DNA of 36,650 bases from Streptosporangiales bacterium (GCA_017882645.1 JADGPC010000103.1:1-36650), one strand, 5' to 3'; positions 8,195 through 16,733 are shown, counted from the stretch's first letter. The notes: generated from the letters alone by a model not told the origin. Made by a program: numbers and translations.

Positions 8195-8930
8195 GCCCAT
8201 GGTCGAGCCGGTGCGTGATTCAGCCACCCTGGTCATCGAGGATCTCGTCGCCGGATACGGCGCGGTGCAGGTGCTGCGGGGCGTGTCGGTCACCGCGCCG
8301 GCCGGGACGATCACCGCGGTCCTGGGAGCCAACGGCGCGGGGAAGACCACCCTGCTGCGCGCGATCGACGGCTCGGTCAGGCCGCGCCGCGGCCGGATCC
8401 GGCTGTCCGGGGCGGACGTGGCCGGCCGCCGGCCAGAAGAAGTGGCCAGGGCCGGGATCGCGCACGTTCCCGAGGGTCAGGGGGTGATCACCGAGCTCAC
8501 GGTGGCCGAGAACCTCCAGCTCGGGCTGCTGCTGCGGCCGCGTGCCGACCGCAAGGCCGCCCTGGCCGAGATCTACCGGCGGTTCGCCATCCTCGCTGAC
8601 CGCAGGAACCGGGCCGCGGGGACGCTGTCCGGCGGCGAGCGGCAGATGTTGGTGATCGCCAGGGCACTCGCGACGGCGCCCCGCGTCCTGCTGCTCGACG
8701 AGCCGTCGCTCGGGCTGGCGCCGAAGGTCGTCAGCAACGTGCTCGAGCTGATCAAGGGCCTGCGTGACGAGGCGGGCCTGACGATCGTGCTGGTCGAGCA
8801 GAACGCCCGGAGCGCGCTGGCGATCGCCGATACCGGGATCGTGCTGAATCTCGGTGCCGTGGTGGCCAGTGCGCCGGCCGCCGCGCTGGCCGCCGACGAC
8901 GCCCTCCGCCGTCACTACCTGGGATTTTAG
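8187..8930 (+). CDS. livF: Branched-chain amino acid-type ABC transporter ATPase, LivF type
   Basis: 247 residues, the second ATPase of the LivG/LivF heterodimer. Walker A GANGAGKTT at 47-55, the LivF-like HVPEGQGVITELTVAENL segment at about 93-110, a canonical LSGGE signature at 147-151, and Walker B LLLDEPSLGLAP from 168. The ATG overlaps the livG reading frame. It ends 11 bp before the permease gene. The canonical signature here contrasts with the altered one in its partner. Confidence 0.94.
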   Translation: MSEPMVEPVRDSATLVIEDLVAGYGAVQVLRGVSVTAPAGTITAVLGANGAGKTTLLRAIDGSVRPRRGRIRLSGADVAGRRPEEVARAGIAHVPEGQGVITELTVAENLQLGLLLRPRADRKAALAEIYRRFAILADRRNRAAGTLSGGERQMLVIARALATAPRVLLLDEPSLGLAPKVVSNVLELIKGLRDEAGLTIVLVEQNARSALAIADTGIVLNLGAVVASAPAAALAADDALRRHYLGF

Positions 8931-8941
8931 GAAGGCAGGGG

Positions 8942-9820
8942 ATGGTCGAGTTCCTGAACTTCACCCTCGAAGGGCTCAGCGCCGGCATGATCTACGCGGC
9001 CATCGGGCTCTCGCTCGTGCTGATCTGGCGCGGCACCAGGGTGCTGAACTACGCGCAGGGCGCGATGGCCATGTTCACGTCATACCTGGCGCTGCTCGTC
9101 ATCAACGCGACGGGCAATTACTGGCTCGGCTTCGCGGTGGCGCTGGCCAGCGGCCTGGTCATCGGAGCGGTCGTCGAGCGGGTCGTGATCAGGCAGGTGA
9201 CCGGCAAGCCGCCGCTGAACGCCGTCATCGTCTCGATCGGGCTGCTGATCGGCATCGAGGGGCTGGCCGGCCTGCTGTTCGGCTCCAACAACAGGTCGTT
9301 TCCGCCCGCTTACTCGATCAACGGGCTGAGCATCGGATCCGTGGCGCTGGGGATCACCTGGAACGACGTGTTCACCGCCGTGGCCGTGCTCGCCGCCGCC
9401 GGCGTGTTCGCCGTCGTGTTCAGGTACACCACGGTCGGCCTGCGGCTGCGGGCGACCGCGTTCAGCCCCGCGGTCGCCAGGCTGCTCGGCGTCCGGGTCG
9501 GGCGGATGCTGACGCTGGGCTGGGCGCTGGCCGGGCTGCTCGGCGCGCTGGCGGGGATGCTGGTCACCCCGTCGACGTTCCTCAGCCCGAACAGCATGGA
9601 CGTGATCTTCGTGCTCGGCTTCACCGCCGCGGTGATCGGCGGCCTGGAGAGCCCGGCCGGCGCGGTGGCCGGCGGCCTGATCCTCGGCGTCGTGCTGAGC
9701 TACGCGGGCGGCTATCTGAACAGCCAGGTAGTCAACCTGTTCGGGCTGGCCGCGCTGCTGCTGGTCCTGATGCTGCGGCCGAACGGCCTGTTCTCCTCGG
9801 CGCCGGCCAGGCGGGTGTAG
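8942..9820 (+). CDS. livH: Branched-chain amino acid-type ABC permease, LivH type
   Basis: 292-residue inner-membrane permease with about eight hydrophobic segments. The N-terminal FLNFTLEGLSAGMIYAAIGL and LNYAQGAMAMF, and the C-terminal GFTAAVIGGLESPAGAVAGG, are hallmarks of the LivH family. The ATG is preceded by GGAAGGCAGGGG. It follows livF by 11 bp and precedes livM by 4 bp. It forms the translocation pathway with LivM. Confidence 0.94.
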   Translation: MVEFLNFTLEGLSAGMIYAAIGLSLVLIWRGTRVLNYAQGAMAMFTSYLALLVINATGNYWLGFAVALASGLVIGAVVERVVIRQVTGKPPLNAVIVSIGLLIGIEGLAGLLFGSNNRSFPPAYSINGLSIGSVALGITWNDVFTAVAVLAAAGVFAVVFRYTTVGLRLRATAFSPAVARLLGVRVGRMLTLGWALAGLLGALAGMLVTPSTFLSPNSMDVIFVLGFTAAVIGGLESPAGAVAGGLILGVVLSYAGGYLNSQVVNLFGLAALLLVLMLRPNGLFSSAPARRV

Positions 9821-9824
9821 CCAG

Positions 9825-10979
9825 ATGACCACGACACCCCCGGAGCCGGACCAGACCTCCTCGCCCGATCAGCCGTCGCGGGCCGTTCCGCTCGTCACCA
9901 AGCCGTCGCCCCCGGCGGCCGCGCCCCCCGCTGCCGCGCCGCCTCAGTCAGGACGCTTCCGGGTGCCCACGCTGGCCAGGCACCTGGGAGTCGCGGTGCT
10001 GGCCGCGGTCGTGCTGGCGATCGCTACGACCATGATCGGCGACTACCGTGACTACGAGCTGGCCGAGATAGCGGCCTTCGTCGTCGCCGTGGCCGGGCTT
10101 ACCGTGCTGATCGGGCTGAGCGGCCAGATCTCGATCGGGAACGGCGCGTTCATGGCCGTGGGCGGCTACGCGGCCGCCCTGCTCTTCGTGCACCTGCAAT
10201 GGCCGCTGGCGGCGATCCTGCTCGCCGCGACCGCCGCGGCGGCCCTGGCCGGAGCAATCTTCGGCGTGGCGGCGGCCCGGCTGCGCGGACCGTACCTGGC
10301 CGGGGCGACGCTGATGCTCGCGGTCGCGCTGCCCGCGCTGTCCACCCAGTTCCAGAGCGTGCTCGGCGGCGACCAGGGCCTGGGCTTCTACATCAGCGTG
10401 CCCGGCTTCCTGGGGATCAATTTCTCGCTGTCCCGCTGGCAGGCCTGGTTCAACTGCGCGGTCGCGCTGCTGGTCCTGATCCTGCTGGCCAACCTGACCA
10501 GGAGCAGGGTGGGCCGGAACTGGCGGGCCCTGCGGGACGACGAGGTCGCCGCCTCGCTGGCCGGGCTGAATGTCGCCAGGCTCCAGATCGTCGCCTTCAT
10601 TGTCAGCGCGGCCTGCGCCGGAGCGGGCGGCGTACTGCTCGCCGTCTGGATCGGGACGGTCTCGACCAGCCTGTTCGCCCTCGGCGTGTCGATCCAGCTG
10701 CTGACCGCCGCCGTGCTCGGCGGCCTCGGCAGCCTGGTCGGCGCGATCTGGGGCAGCGCGCTGCTCGTCATCGTGCCCACGTTCCTGGCCAACTTCGCCA
10801 CCAGCCACGGCATGACCCAGACGACCAGTTCAAGCGTGCCGATCCTGGCCTACGGCGTGGTCCTGATCGCGGTCATGGTCGGTTTCCCCGGCGGGATCCA
10901 GGGCGCGCTGGTCCGGTTCTTCAATCTGCGCCGGCGCCGGCCGGCCGATTACCACCAGGAGGAGAAAGGATCGACATGA
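9825..10979 (+). CDS. livM: Branched-chain amino acid-type ABC permease, LivM type
   Basis: 384-residue inner-membrane permease. The first ~55 residues are a Pro/Ala/Thr-rich cytoplasmic extension with no family motif. After that come multiple membrane segments, the family motif VLIGLSGQISIGNGAFMAVG at about 90-110, WRALRDDEVAASLAGLNV in the cytoplasmic coupling loop, and TAAVLGGLGSLVGAIWG. The stop overlaps the start of the binding-protein gene by 4 bp (ATGA). The long Pro-rich N-terminus is unlike the short N-termini of proteobacterial LivM. Confidence 0.94.
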   Translation: MTTTPPEPDQTSSPDQPSRAVPLVTKPSPPAAAPPAAAPPQSGRFRVPTLARHLGVAVLAAVVLAIATTMIGDYRDYELAEIAAFVVAVAGLTVLIGLSGQISIGNGAFMAVGGYAAALLFVHLQWPLAAILLAATAAAALAGAIFGVAAARLRGPYLAGATLMLAVALPALSTQFQSVLGGDQGLGFYISVPGFLGINFSLSRWQAWFNCAVALLVLILLANLTRSRVGRNWRALRDDEVAASLAGLNVARLQIVAFIVSAACAGAGGVLLAVWIGTVSTSLFALGVSIQLLTAAVLGGLGSLVGAIWGSALLVIVPTFLANFATSHGMTQTTSSSVPILAYGVVLIAVMVGFPGGIQGALVRFFNLRRRRPADYHQEEKGST

Positions 10980-12319
10980 TCAGATCGCACCAGGTGCGGC
11001 TCGGCGCCCTCGCCAGCCTCGCCGCCCTGAGCCTGCTGGCCGCCGCATGCAGCAGCTCGGGAGGCAGTTCGGGCGGCGGCAGCAAGGGCGGCGGCCGCAC
11101 GGCGTCCGACGTCGGCATCACGCCGACGACGATCACGATCGGCAGCCACCAGCCGCTGACCGGGATCGCCGCCCCCGGCTACAGCGAGATCGCGCCGGCC
11201 GCCAACGCGTACTTCAGCTACGTGAACGCGCACGGCGGCATTTTCGGTCGCAAGATCGTCTACAAGTACCTGAACGACCAGTACAACCCGACGATCACGT
11301 CGACCGTCGTGCATCAGCTGATCCTCCAGGACAAGGTGTTCGCGATCTTCAACGGGCTCGGGACCCCCACTCACCTGGCCGTCGCCCAGTTCATCAACAG
11401 CGAGCACGTTGCCGACGTCTTCGTCGCCTCCGGCTGCGAGTGCTGGAACGCCCCGTCGACGCTGCCCGACACCTTCGGCTGGCAGCTCGACTACGTGCGG
11501 GAGGGCAAGATCCTCGGCAAGTACATCGAGCAGCACTTCCAGGGCAAGAAGATCGGCTTCTTCTACCAGAACGACGAGTTCGGCCAGGACGGCGTCAAGG
11601 GGCTCAGCTACGAGATCCCGAAGTCGCAGATCGTGGCCAAGCAGAGCTATGACCCGACGAACATCAAGATCGGCCCCCAGGTCGCCGCGCTCAAGGCGGC
11701 AGGTGCGCAGGTCGTGGTCTCGTTCACGGTCCCGGCCTTCACCGCGCTGCTGAAGCTCAACATGCTCGGCCTGAAGTTCGCGCCGCAGCTCGTGGTCAGC
11801 GACGTCGGGTCCGACGCGATCACCCTGGCCGGCCTGCTCGCCTCGTTCGCCAAGAACAAGACCGCGGGCTTCGGCAACTCGCTGACCCAGGGCATCATCA
11901 CCGACAGCTACCTGCCGTCGCTTGGTCAGGCCTCCAACAGCTGGATCACCCTGTTCCAGGGCATCTACCAGCAGTACCTCGCGAAGACCATCCCGGCCTT
12001 CGACGGCAACGTGCTCTACGGGATGTCGGTCGGCTACACGTTCGTGCAGGCCATGTTCAAGGCCGGCAAGAACCCGACCCGGGCGGACCTGATCGCCGCG
12101 ATCAACAGGGGCCTGTCGCAGGCAGTCGCGGTGGCCCCGTTCGGGTACTCGTCGACTGACCACAATGGGATCACCGGCGCCTACATCGGGACCATCAAGA
12201 ACGGAGCGCTGGTCTCCGACACCGGCGTGTTCGTGACCGACGACTCGGCGACCGGGGCGATCACCGCCGACTCGACCCCGCAGCCGGCCGCTCCGTCGAC
12301 CGGAATCCCATCCCCGTAG
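10976..12319 (+). CDS. ABC transporter substrate-binding lipoprotein, LivJ/LivK-like
   Basis: 447-residue type 1 periplasmic binding protein. The ATG at 10976 is chosen because AGGAGGAGAAAGG lies just upstream and a lipoprotein signal follows at once; the reading frame is open much further upstream, but only as a shadow of livM. The lipobox LAAAC ends at Cys25 and is followed by a Ser/Gly linker. The domain begins at TTITIGSHQPLTG, with the family segments HGGIFGRKIVYKYLNDQYNP and GFFYQNDEFGQDG. The ligand cannot be told; family members bind branched-chain amino acids, amides, urea or aromatic acids. Anchored outside the membrane, it hands substrate to LivH/LivM. A perfect hairpin follows the stop. 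Confidence 0.93.
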   Translation: MIRSHQVRLGALASLAALSLLAAACSSSGGSSGGGSKGGGRTASDVGITPTTITIGSHQPLTGIAAPGYSEIAPAANAYFSYVNAHGGIFGRKIVYKYLNDQYNPTITSTVVHQLILQDKVFAIFNGLGTPTHLAVAQFINSEHVADVFVASGCECWNAPSTLPDTFGWQLDYVREGKILGKYIEQHFQGKKIGFFYQNDEFGQDGVKGLSYEIPKSQIVAKQSYDPTNIKIGPQVAALKAAGAQVVVSFTVPAFTALLKLNMLGLKFAPQLVVSDVGSDAITLAGLLASFAKNKTAGFGNSLTQGIITDSYLPSLGQASNSWITLFQGIYQQYLAKTIPAFDGNVLYGMSVGYTFVQAMFKAGKNPTRADLIAAINRGLSQAVAVAPFGYSSTDHNGITGAYIGTIKNGALVSDTGVFVTDDSATGAITADSTPQPAAPSTGIPSP

Positions 12320-12345
12320 CGCCTCGCGGACGCCGGTCCTGACAA

Positions 12346-12395
12346 CAGCGATGGCCCATCACCGTTGATACATCAACGGTGATGGGCCATCGCTG
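12346..12395 (+). terminator. Perfect 24-bp hairpin ending the Liv-type transporter cluster
   Basis: Arms 12346-12369 and 12372-12395 are exactly complementary with only 2 nt between them. It lies 27 nt past the transporter stop and 35 nt before the next start. The symmetry means it would work in either direction, but both neighbours read rightward. Confidence 0.85.
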
Positions 12396-12429
12396 TGCCT
12401 GGCGAGGCGGCCCCCGTATTGTCGCAGGC

Positions 12430-14091
12430 ATGACGGGCGCGTTCGGTATGACCGTGGCTGACTACGCGGGGACGATTCCCGGGCTGCTCGAACGGGCGGC
12501 CGAGCGGGATCCCGGCGGGATCTGGCTGCGCACCGACGACCTGCAGCTGACCTTCGCCGAGACTGCAGGCCGGGTTGCTGGCGTAGCGGCCGAGCTCGCC
12601 GAAGCCGGGATCGGCCGCGGCGACCTGGTCATGCTCACGGCCAGGACCACGCCCGAGTACCTGCTCAGCTGGCTGGCGCTGACCGCGCTCGGCGCCGTGA
12701 CGGTGCCGGTCAACCCGGCGAGCGCGCCCGCCGAGCTTGGCGGCCTGCTGCGCCAGGTGCGGCCGCGCGCGGTGCTCTCCGACCCCGGCCTGTACCAGGT
12801 GCTCGACGAGGCTGCCGCAGGAGAGCCGCCCCGAGCCGTTTTCAATGTCAGCCGACTGGGCGCGGGCCGGGCTGGCCGGCCGCTCGCTGACGTGCCGCCT
12901 GCTCAGGTCCGCCCCGATGACCTCGCGGTGCTGATCCCGACGTCCGGCACGACCGGCCGGTCGAAACTGGTCATGCAGACCCACCGGGCCTATGCGATGG
13001 CTGCCGAGGGGTTCCCGTACTGGATGGAGCTGACGGCCGGCGACCGGCTGATGACGTCGCTGCCGCTCTTTCACATCAACGCGCCCATCTACTCGGTGCT
13101 CGGGTCGCTGGTGTGCGGCGCCGGGCTGGTGCTCGTGCCGAGGTTCTCCGCGAGCGGGTTCCTCGACACCGCGCGCCGCCACGGGGCGACCGAGTTCAAC
13201 GCGATCGGGGCGATGCTCGAGATCTTGATGCGGCAGCCGGAGCGGCCGGATGACGCCGACAATCCGCTGCGGCTGTGTTATGCCGGGCCGGCCCCGGAAC
13301 GCGACCGGCACGAGCAGATCGAGCGCCGGTTCGGCATCCGGATCGTGGTCGGCTACGCCATGTCCGAGTCGCCGTACGGGCTGATCTGGCCGCACGGGCA
13401 GCGGCCGTTCGGGACGCTCGGCGCCGTACGGCAGCATCCCTACCTGGGAACCATCAACGAGGCGAAGGTCGTGACGCCCGCGGACGGTGACGTCGCGGCG
13501 GACGGCGAGGTCGGGACTGGCAGCGACATCACTGGCCGCCACGTCGCGACGGGCGGCGAGCGGGCCGGAGCGGGGAGCGGGGCCGCGCTCGGGCCGGGGG
13601 AGACGGGCGAGATCCTGCTGCGCAACCCGGTGATCACGCCCGGGTACTGGGGCATGCCCGAGGAGATGGCGGCGGTCATGACCGCGGACGGGTGGCTGCA
13701 CACCGGTGACCTGGCGACCGTCAACGATGACGGAACCTTCACCTTCGTCGGCAGGCGCAAGGAAGTGCTGCGCCGCCGGGGCGAGAACCTGTCGCCGCTC
13801 GAGGTCGAGGAGGTGCTCGACACGCACCCGGCCGTCCTCGAGTCAGCGGTGGTCGGCGTGGCCTCCGAGCTGACCGAGGAGGAGATCAAGGCGTTCGTCG
13901 TCGCGGTCCCTGGCACCGAGATCGATCTGGGTGACCTGCACCGCTACGCCGCTGAGCGGCTGTCGGCCTTCAAGGTGCCCAGGTTCTGGCAGGTGATCGA
14001 CGAGCTGCCGCGGACGCCGACCGCGCGGATCGCCAAGCACCGGCTGCCCGCCGGGCACCTGCCGGGCGAGTATGACACCTCGGCCAGCTAG
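12430..14091 (+). CDS. AMP-forming acyl-CoA synthetase/ligase
   Basis: 553-residue ANL-superfamily enzyme that activates a carboxylic acid with ATP and transfers it to CoA. The P-loop TSGTTGRSK is at 171-179, then LPLFHINAPIY, the GYAMSESPYG adenine/acyl motif, GWLHTGDLATVNDDG with the ATP-binding Asp, and the hinge VGRRKEVLRRRGENLSP. The C-terminal loop reads TPTARIAK where many members have TGKIxK, so the usual catalytic Lys position is Arg. A ~45-residue low-complexity Gly/Ala/Asp insertion lies before GPGETGEILLRNP. The start is set at ATG 12430, because the open frame upstream runs into the terminator; ATG 12448 is also possible. The nearest resemblance is crotonobetaine/carnitine- or fatty acyl-CoA ligases; substrate unknown. 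Confidence 0.9.
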   Translation: MTGAFGMTVADYAGTIPGLLERAAERDPGGIWLRTDDLQLTFAETAGRVAGVAAELAEAGIGRGDLVMLTARTTPEYLLSWLALTALGAVTVPVNPASAPAELGGLLRQVRPRAVLSDPGLYQVLDEAAAGEPPRAVFNVSRLGAGRAGRPLADVPPAQVRPDDLAVLIPTSGTTGRSKLVMQTHRAYAMAAEGFPYWMELTAGDRLMTSLPLFHINAPIYSVLGSLVCGAGLVLVPRFSASGFLDTARRHGATEFNAIGAMLEILMRQPERPDDADNPLRLCYAGPAPERDRHEQIERRFGIRIVVGYAMSESPYGLIWPHGQRPFGTLGAVRQHPYLGTINEAKVVTPADGDVAADGEVGTGSDITGRHVATGGERAGAGSGAALGPGETGEILLRNPVITPGYWGMPEEMAAVMTADGWLHTGDLATVNDDGTFTFVGRRKEVLRRRGENLSPLEVEEVLDTHPAVLESAVVGVASELTEEEIKAFVVAVPGTEIDLGDLHRYAAERLSAFKVPRFWQVIDELPRTPTARIAKHRLPAGHLPGEYDTSAS

Positions 14092-14112
14092 GCCGGGGCG
14101 CCCACCCGGCCG

Positions 14113-14170
14113 GACCATGATCACGGACATCTCTTTGCGAGCCCGTCGACAGGTGTCCGTGATCATGGTC
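14113..14170. terminator. Inverted repeat between convergent genes
   Basis: Perfect 17-bp arms (14113-14129 and 14154-14170) with a 24-nt loop, between the acyl-CoA ligase stop and the stop of the convergent enzyme gene. It is less GC-rich than the other hairpins here and could be a bidirectional terminator or a copy of a dispersed palindromic repeat. Confidence 0.6.
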
Positions 14171-14189
14171 GCGAGCGGGTCGCGAGCCG

Positions 14190-15008
14190 TTAGATCCAGT
14201 GGAACAGGTTCAGGAAGCGGTCGGCGATGGCCTGGTCGCCGCGGACGGTGCCGCCGCGGATCCGGCCGAACGCGGTCAGCACCATGCTGCCGGCGTCGAA
14301 CTCGATCACCGCAGGCAGGTCATCGACGCTGCCTGGCTCGTAGCTCATCCCGTTCTCGCTGATGGAGACCCTGGTCGTGCCCGCGTTGTGGCCGGTGGTG
14401 ACGTTGATGCCGATCGTGAACGGGGTGCGGTCCGCGTCTGGCCTGATGGTGGACTGCCAGATGATGAACATGAACGGGACCAGCAGGTCGGCCGCGTCGG
14501 CGGAGAGCGCGTGCGCCGTGCCCTGCCCCTCGCGGATGTCCCAGGTGTGGACCCCGTAGTCCATGAGCTGGCCGGCGGCATAGATGAAGGCAGGAACCGG
14601 GCCCATGTAGAAATGCGGGACAATCATCGATGACCACTCGTCGGCGCCGAGTGGCTCGAGAATGCCCATCATCTGGTCCTGGTCGGCGCGAACCCGGCTC
14701 ATCATCTCGGCCTGAGAAAGGTTACGGAACGCCTGGGCCGAGTCACCCGCCCGCTCGTGCATGCCGAGCAGGCCGAACGCATTCTCCGGCGTGGCGCCGG
14801 ACCGCGCTACCTCGAAGGCCTTGAAGTACCCCTCCATGGTGTCCACGAGATGGCCAATGACGTCCCTGACCTCCCAGTTCTCGCAGGCGGTCGGGACCTG
14901 CCACGCATCAGGCTGCTCGGCCAGGGAGAACATCTGGTTCGCCTGGTCACGCACGACGCGAAGGATGGTGTCCTTTCCTTCGTAGGTCATGGCGTTCCAC
15001 TCGCTCAT
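14190..15008 (-). CDS. Maleylpyruvate isomerase family mycothiol-dependent enzyme
   Basis: 272-residue protein of the DinB-like/MDMPI fold. The metal-site helix motif CENWEVRDVIGHLVDT near residues 42-57 and GVHTWDIREG in the second half are the usual signature. Relatives use mycothiol, the actinobacterial thiol, or are uncharacterised; the specific reaction is unknown. The start at ATG 15008 (MSEWNAMTYEG) has AAGGTGG 6 nt upstream, whereas the longer open frame upstream gives an implausible Arg/Ser-rich extension. A C-terminal SCP2-like portion is suggested by FDAGSMVLTAFGRIRGGTV and DRFLNLFHWI. Confidence 0.85.
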   Translation of the reverse strand: MSEWNAMTYEGKDTILRVVRDQANQMFSLAEQPDAWQVPTACENWEVRDVIGHLVDTMEGYFKAFEVARSGATPENAFGLLGMHERAGDSAQAFRNLSQAEMMSRVRADQDQMMGILEPLGADEWSSMIVPHFYMGPVPAFIYAAGQLMDYGVHTWDIREGQGTAHALSADAADLLVPFMFIIWQSTIRPDADRTPFTIGINVTTGHNAGTTRVSISENGMSYEPGSVDDLPAVIEFDAGSMVLTAFGRIRGGTVRGDQAIADRFLNLFHWI

Positions 15009-15132
15009 AGCGCCCACCTTTGTGTCGATGTAGCAGAAAGCGGTTGGCCGGTCCCGGGAGGAATTGCTCAGGCACGGCCAGAGCGGCCGGGCGGCACGTA
15101 TACCGAACCTCAGCGCAAACGAGTACCGGCTG

Positions 15133-16110
15133 TCAATGGCTTGCGACGGTGATCCTCGCGAGAGCCTCGCCGTAGCGGACAGCGACGAGCTGGGCAATCG
15201 CGGGATGCGCGCCGAGCGGAGGCGCGCACGGCGCGTCAAGGGCGCCGCTCAGCGAGACGAACTCGGCCGGATCGGTCTCCGGCCCGACGACGCACGGCGA
15301 GAGGGTCAGGTGGGTGGCTCCGGTATCGCGGAGGCGCTGCACCGCCGCGTCGATGCTGGCCGGGTCACCCAGCGAGGCCGGCGCAGCGGGAATCGCCAGC
15401 CGCGCGGCCAGCAGCACCGTCGTGACTCCCACGTCGGCCACGGCCAGCGGCCCCCGGTCGGCGACGACGATGATGCCGGTCGCGCCCGCCGCGATGTTGA
15501 GACCCCGGGCCCGGCTGGCCCTGGCCAGGCCCACTTCGTGCAGCCGGTCGTGCAGGGCACCAGCCAGCAGCGGATGCGGGCCGAGGGCGGTCGCGAGCAT
15601 CACTGGCGCCTTCGCCGCGCTGATGGCCGCCGCTATCGCCGCGTCATGCACCGGATGCGGGCCGGCGAGCAGCGGCACGACCACGGCCTGCGGCCCGTGC
15701 TGCGAGCGCCGTCCGGCATCTGCCGCCAGCGCGTCGGCCAGCGTGTCGGTGCTGCCGCTCAGGAATCCGATCCGGATGTCGACGCCAGGACAGGAATCGA
15801 TCGCTGACTCGGCGATCCGGCTGGCGAGTTCGGCGACGGCTTCCCCCCAGCCGGGAACGGCGAGCACCAGTGCGGGCGCGTCGGACGCGACGCTGATCCG
15901 GTGCAGGCTCCGGTGGCGGCCGACCCGGCTGGGCCTGCCGCCTGACGCGCGGCGCGGGAGGATCGGGCTTCCGTTCTGCTCCTCCGGTGCCCATGGAAAG
16001 CGCTTCGGCAGCCCCGGACTGGTTGCGTTGTCGCCGTTAGCGGCGGCCGGCCTGCGCTGCGGTAGCGGAGACAACGGCGCCGACTCCGGGCTCTGATCAG
16101 TCACGCTCAT
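15133..16110 (-). CDS. CbiX-like (sirohydrochlorin chelatase family) protein, degenerate
   Basis: 325 residues. A ~70-residue disordered N-terminus (Pro/Arg-rich) precedes a two-lobed chelatase-like fold: VDIRIGFLSGSTDTLADALA, AVVVPLLAGPHPVHD, and a second half with ATHLTLSPCVVGPE. CbiX enzymes insert cobalt or iron into sirohydrochlorin, with a His at the end of the first strand of the first lobe. Here that position reads LVLAVPGWG in place of the usual AHGSR, so the first metal ligand looks lost, while a His pair is kept in PLLAGPHPVHD. It may not be an active chelatase. No other cobalamin or siroheme gene is nearby. ATG at 16110; an AT-rich upstream region with a small tandem repeat. Confidence 0.7.
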   Translation of the reverse strand: MSVTDQSPESAPLSPLPQRRPAAANGDNATSPGLPKRFPWAPEEQNGSPILPRRASGGRPSRVGRHRSLHRISVASDAPALVLAVPGWGEAVAELASRIAESAIDSCPGVDIRIGFLSGSTDTLADALAADAGRRSQHGPQAVVVPLLAGPHPVHDAAIAAAISAAKAPVMLATALGPHPLLAGALHDRLHEVGLARASRARGLNIAAGATGIIVVADRGPLAVADVGVTTVLLAARLAIPAAPASLGDPASIDAAVQRLRDTGATHLTLSPCVVGPETDPAEFVSLSGALDAPCAPPLGAHPAIAQLVAVRYGEALARITVASH

Positions 16111-16183
16111 GTATCGTAATGCTCACCGGACGATGCCGGGCGTCGTTCTGTGATGTTCGCACCGAAAAGTGCGTTGTATTCTC

Positions 16184-16210
16184 GAATCTCATGAATCTCA
16201 TGAATCTCAT
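16184..16210. repeat. 9-bp tandem repeat, three copies, in AT-rich upstream region
   Basis: GAATCTCAT three times in tandem (16184-16192, 16193-16201, 16202-16210), with a looser fourth unit nearby (GTGAATCTGTG). It lies 75-100 bp upstream of the CbiX-like gene, in one of the most AT-rich stretches of the window. Possibly an operator-like repeat or slippage tract. Confidence 0.8.
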
Positions 16211-16287
16211 GGTTTGTGAATCTGTGATTTCCGTGATCCCGGACTCCGTAGTTTGCACGTCACAGCTCATCGGGTCTGCCTGCCGCG

Positions 16288-16659
16288 TCAGTCGGTGGCC
16301 AGCATGCTCCTGTACACCGTGATCAGCGCGGCCTTCTGATGGTCGGACAGTCGGCCGTCGGCCTGGATGGCGTGCTCGACGGTCGTGACGCCGGCTGCCG
16401 CGCCGGGCGTCTCTCCGTCGCCGTGATGCAGCAGGCCGGCATGAGTGAGCAGTGTCTCCGCCGAGACGTTGAGCGCCTCGGAGATCAGCTTGATCACGCG
16501 CATCGACGGCTGATGCAGGCCGCGCTCAACCTGGCTCAGGTACGGGTTAGAGAGCCGGGTCTTATCGGCTAGCTGCCGCAAGGACAGGTTGGCGAGCTTG
16601 CGCTGCCTGCGGATGAAGTCGCCGAGCGCCTCCATCTGGGCATCCCATGGTTCGTTCAT
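16288..16659 (-). CDS. XRE-family transcriptional regulator
   Basis: 123 residues. A Cro/C1-type helix-turn-helix spans about residues 12-70 (LGDFIRRQRKLANLSLRQLA, LSNPYLSQVERGLHQPS), followed by a ~50-residue tail of unknown role. The ATG has AGGAAGGAG just upstream. It is encoded 89 bp downstream of the HbhA-like gene in the same direction. Mycobacteria pair an XRE regulator with hbhA (Rv0474/Rv0475), though there the regulator comes first; I infer a functional link. It may bind the palindrome over the -10 of the upstream promoter. Confidence 0.88.
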   Translation of the reverse strand: MNEPWDAQMEALGDFIRRQRKLANLSLRQLADKTRLSNPYLSQVERGLHQPSMRVIKLISEALNVSAETLLTHAGLLHHGDGETPGAAAGVTTVEHAIQADGRLSDHQKAALITVYRSMLATD

Positions 16660-16694
16660 GTCGCTCCTTCCTGACGCGGCGTCGCCACGGCCGA

Positions 16695-16733
16695 CGGGGC
16701 GCGGCCGATGGTCGTGCCATCTGCCGCGCCCCG
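16695..16733 (-). terminator. Imperfect hairpin between HbhA-like and XRE genes
   Basis: 17-bp arms (16695-16711 and 16717-16733) with one mismatch and a 5-nt loop, GC-rich. It lies 16 nt past the HbhA-like stop, so it could reduce read-through into the XRE gene. Confidence 0.55.

Noticed and set aside
7325-8915. Long minus-strand open frames opposite the two transporter ATPase genes
   Set aside because: GC-rich third positions keep the opposite strand open; the plus-strand products carry Walker A, signature and Walker B motifs.
12379-12429. Earlier ATG for the acyl-CoA ligase
   Set aside because: It lies inside the 24-bp terminator hairpin and adds residues with no family similarity.
16111-16287. 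Cobalamin riboswitch upstream of the CbiX-like gene
   Set aside because: The region is too short and AT-rich, and no B12-box-like sequence was seen.
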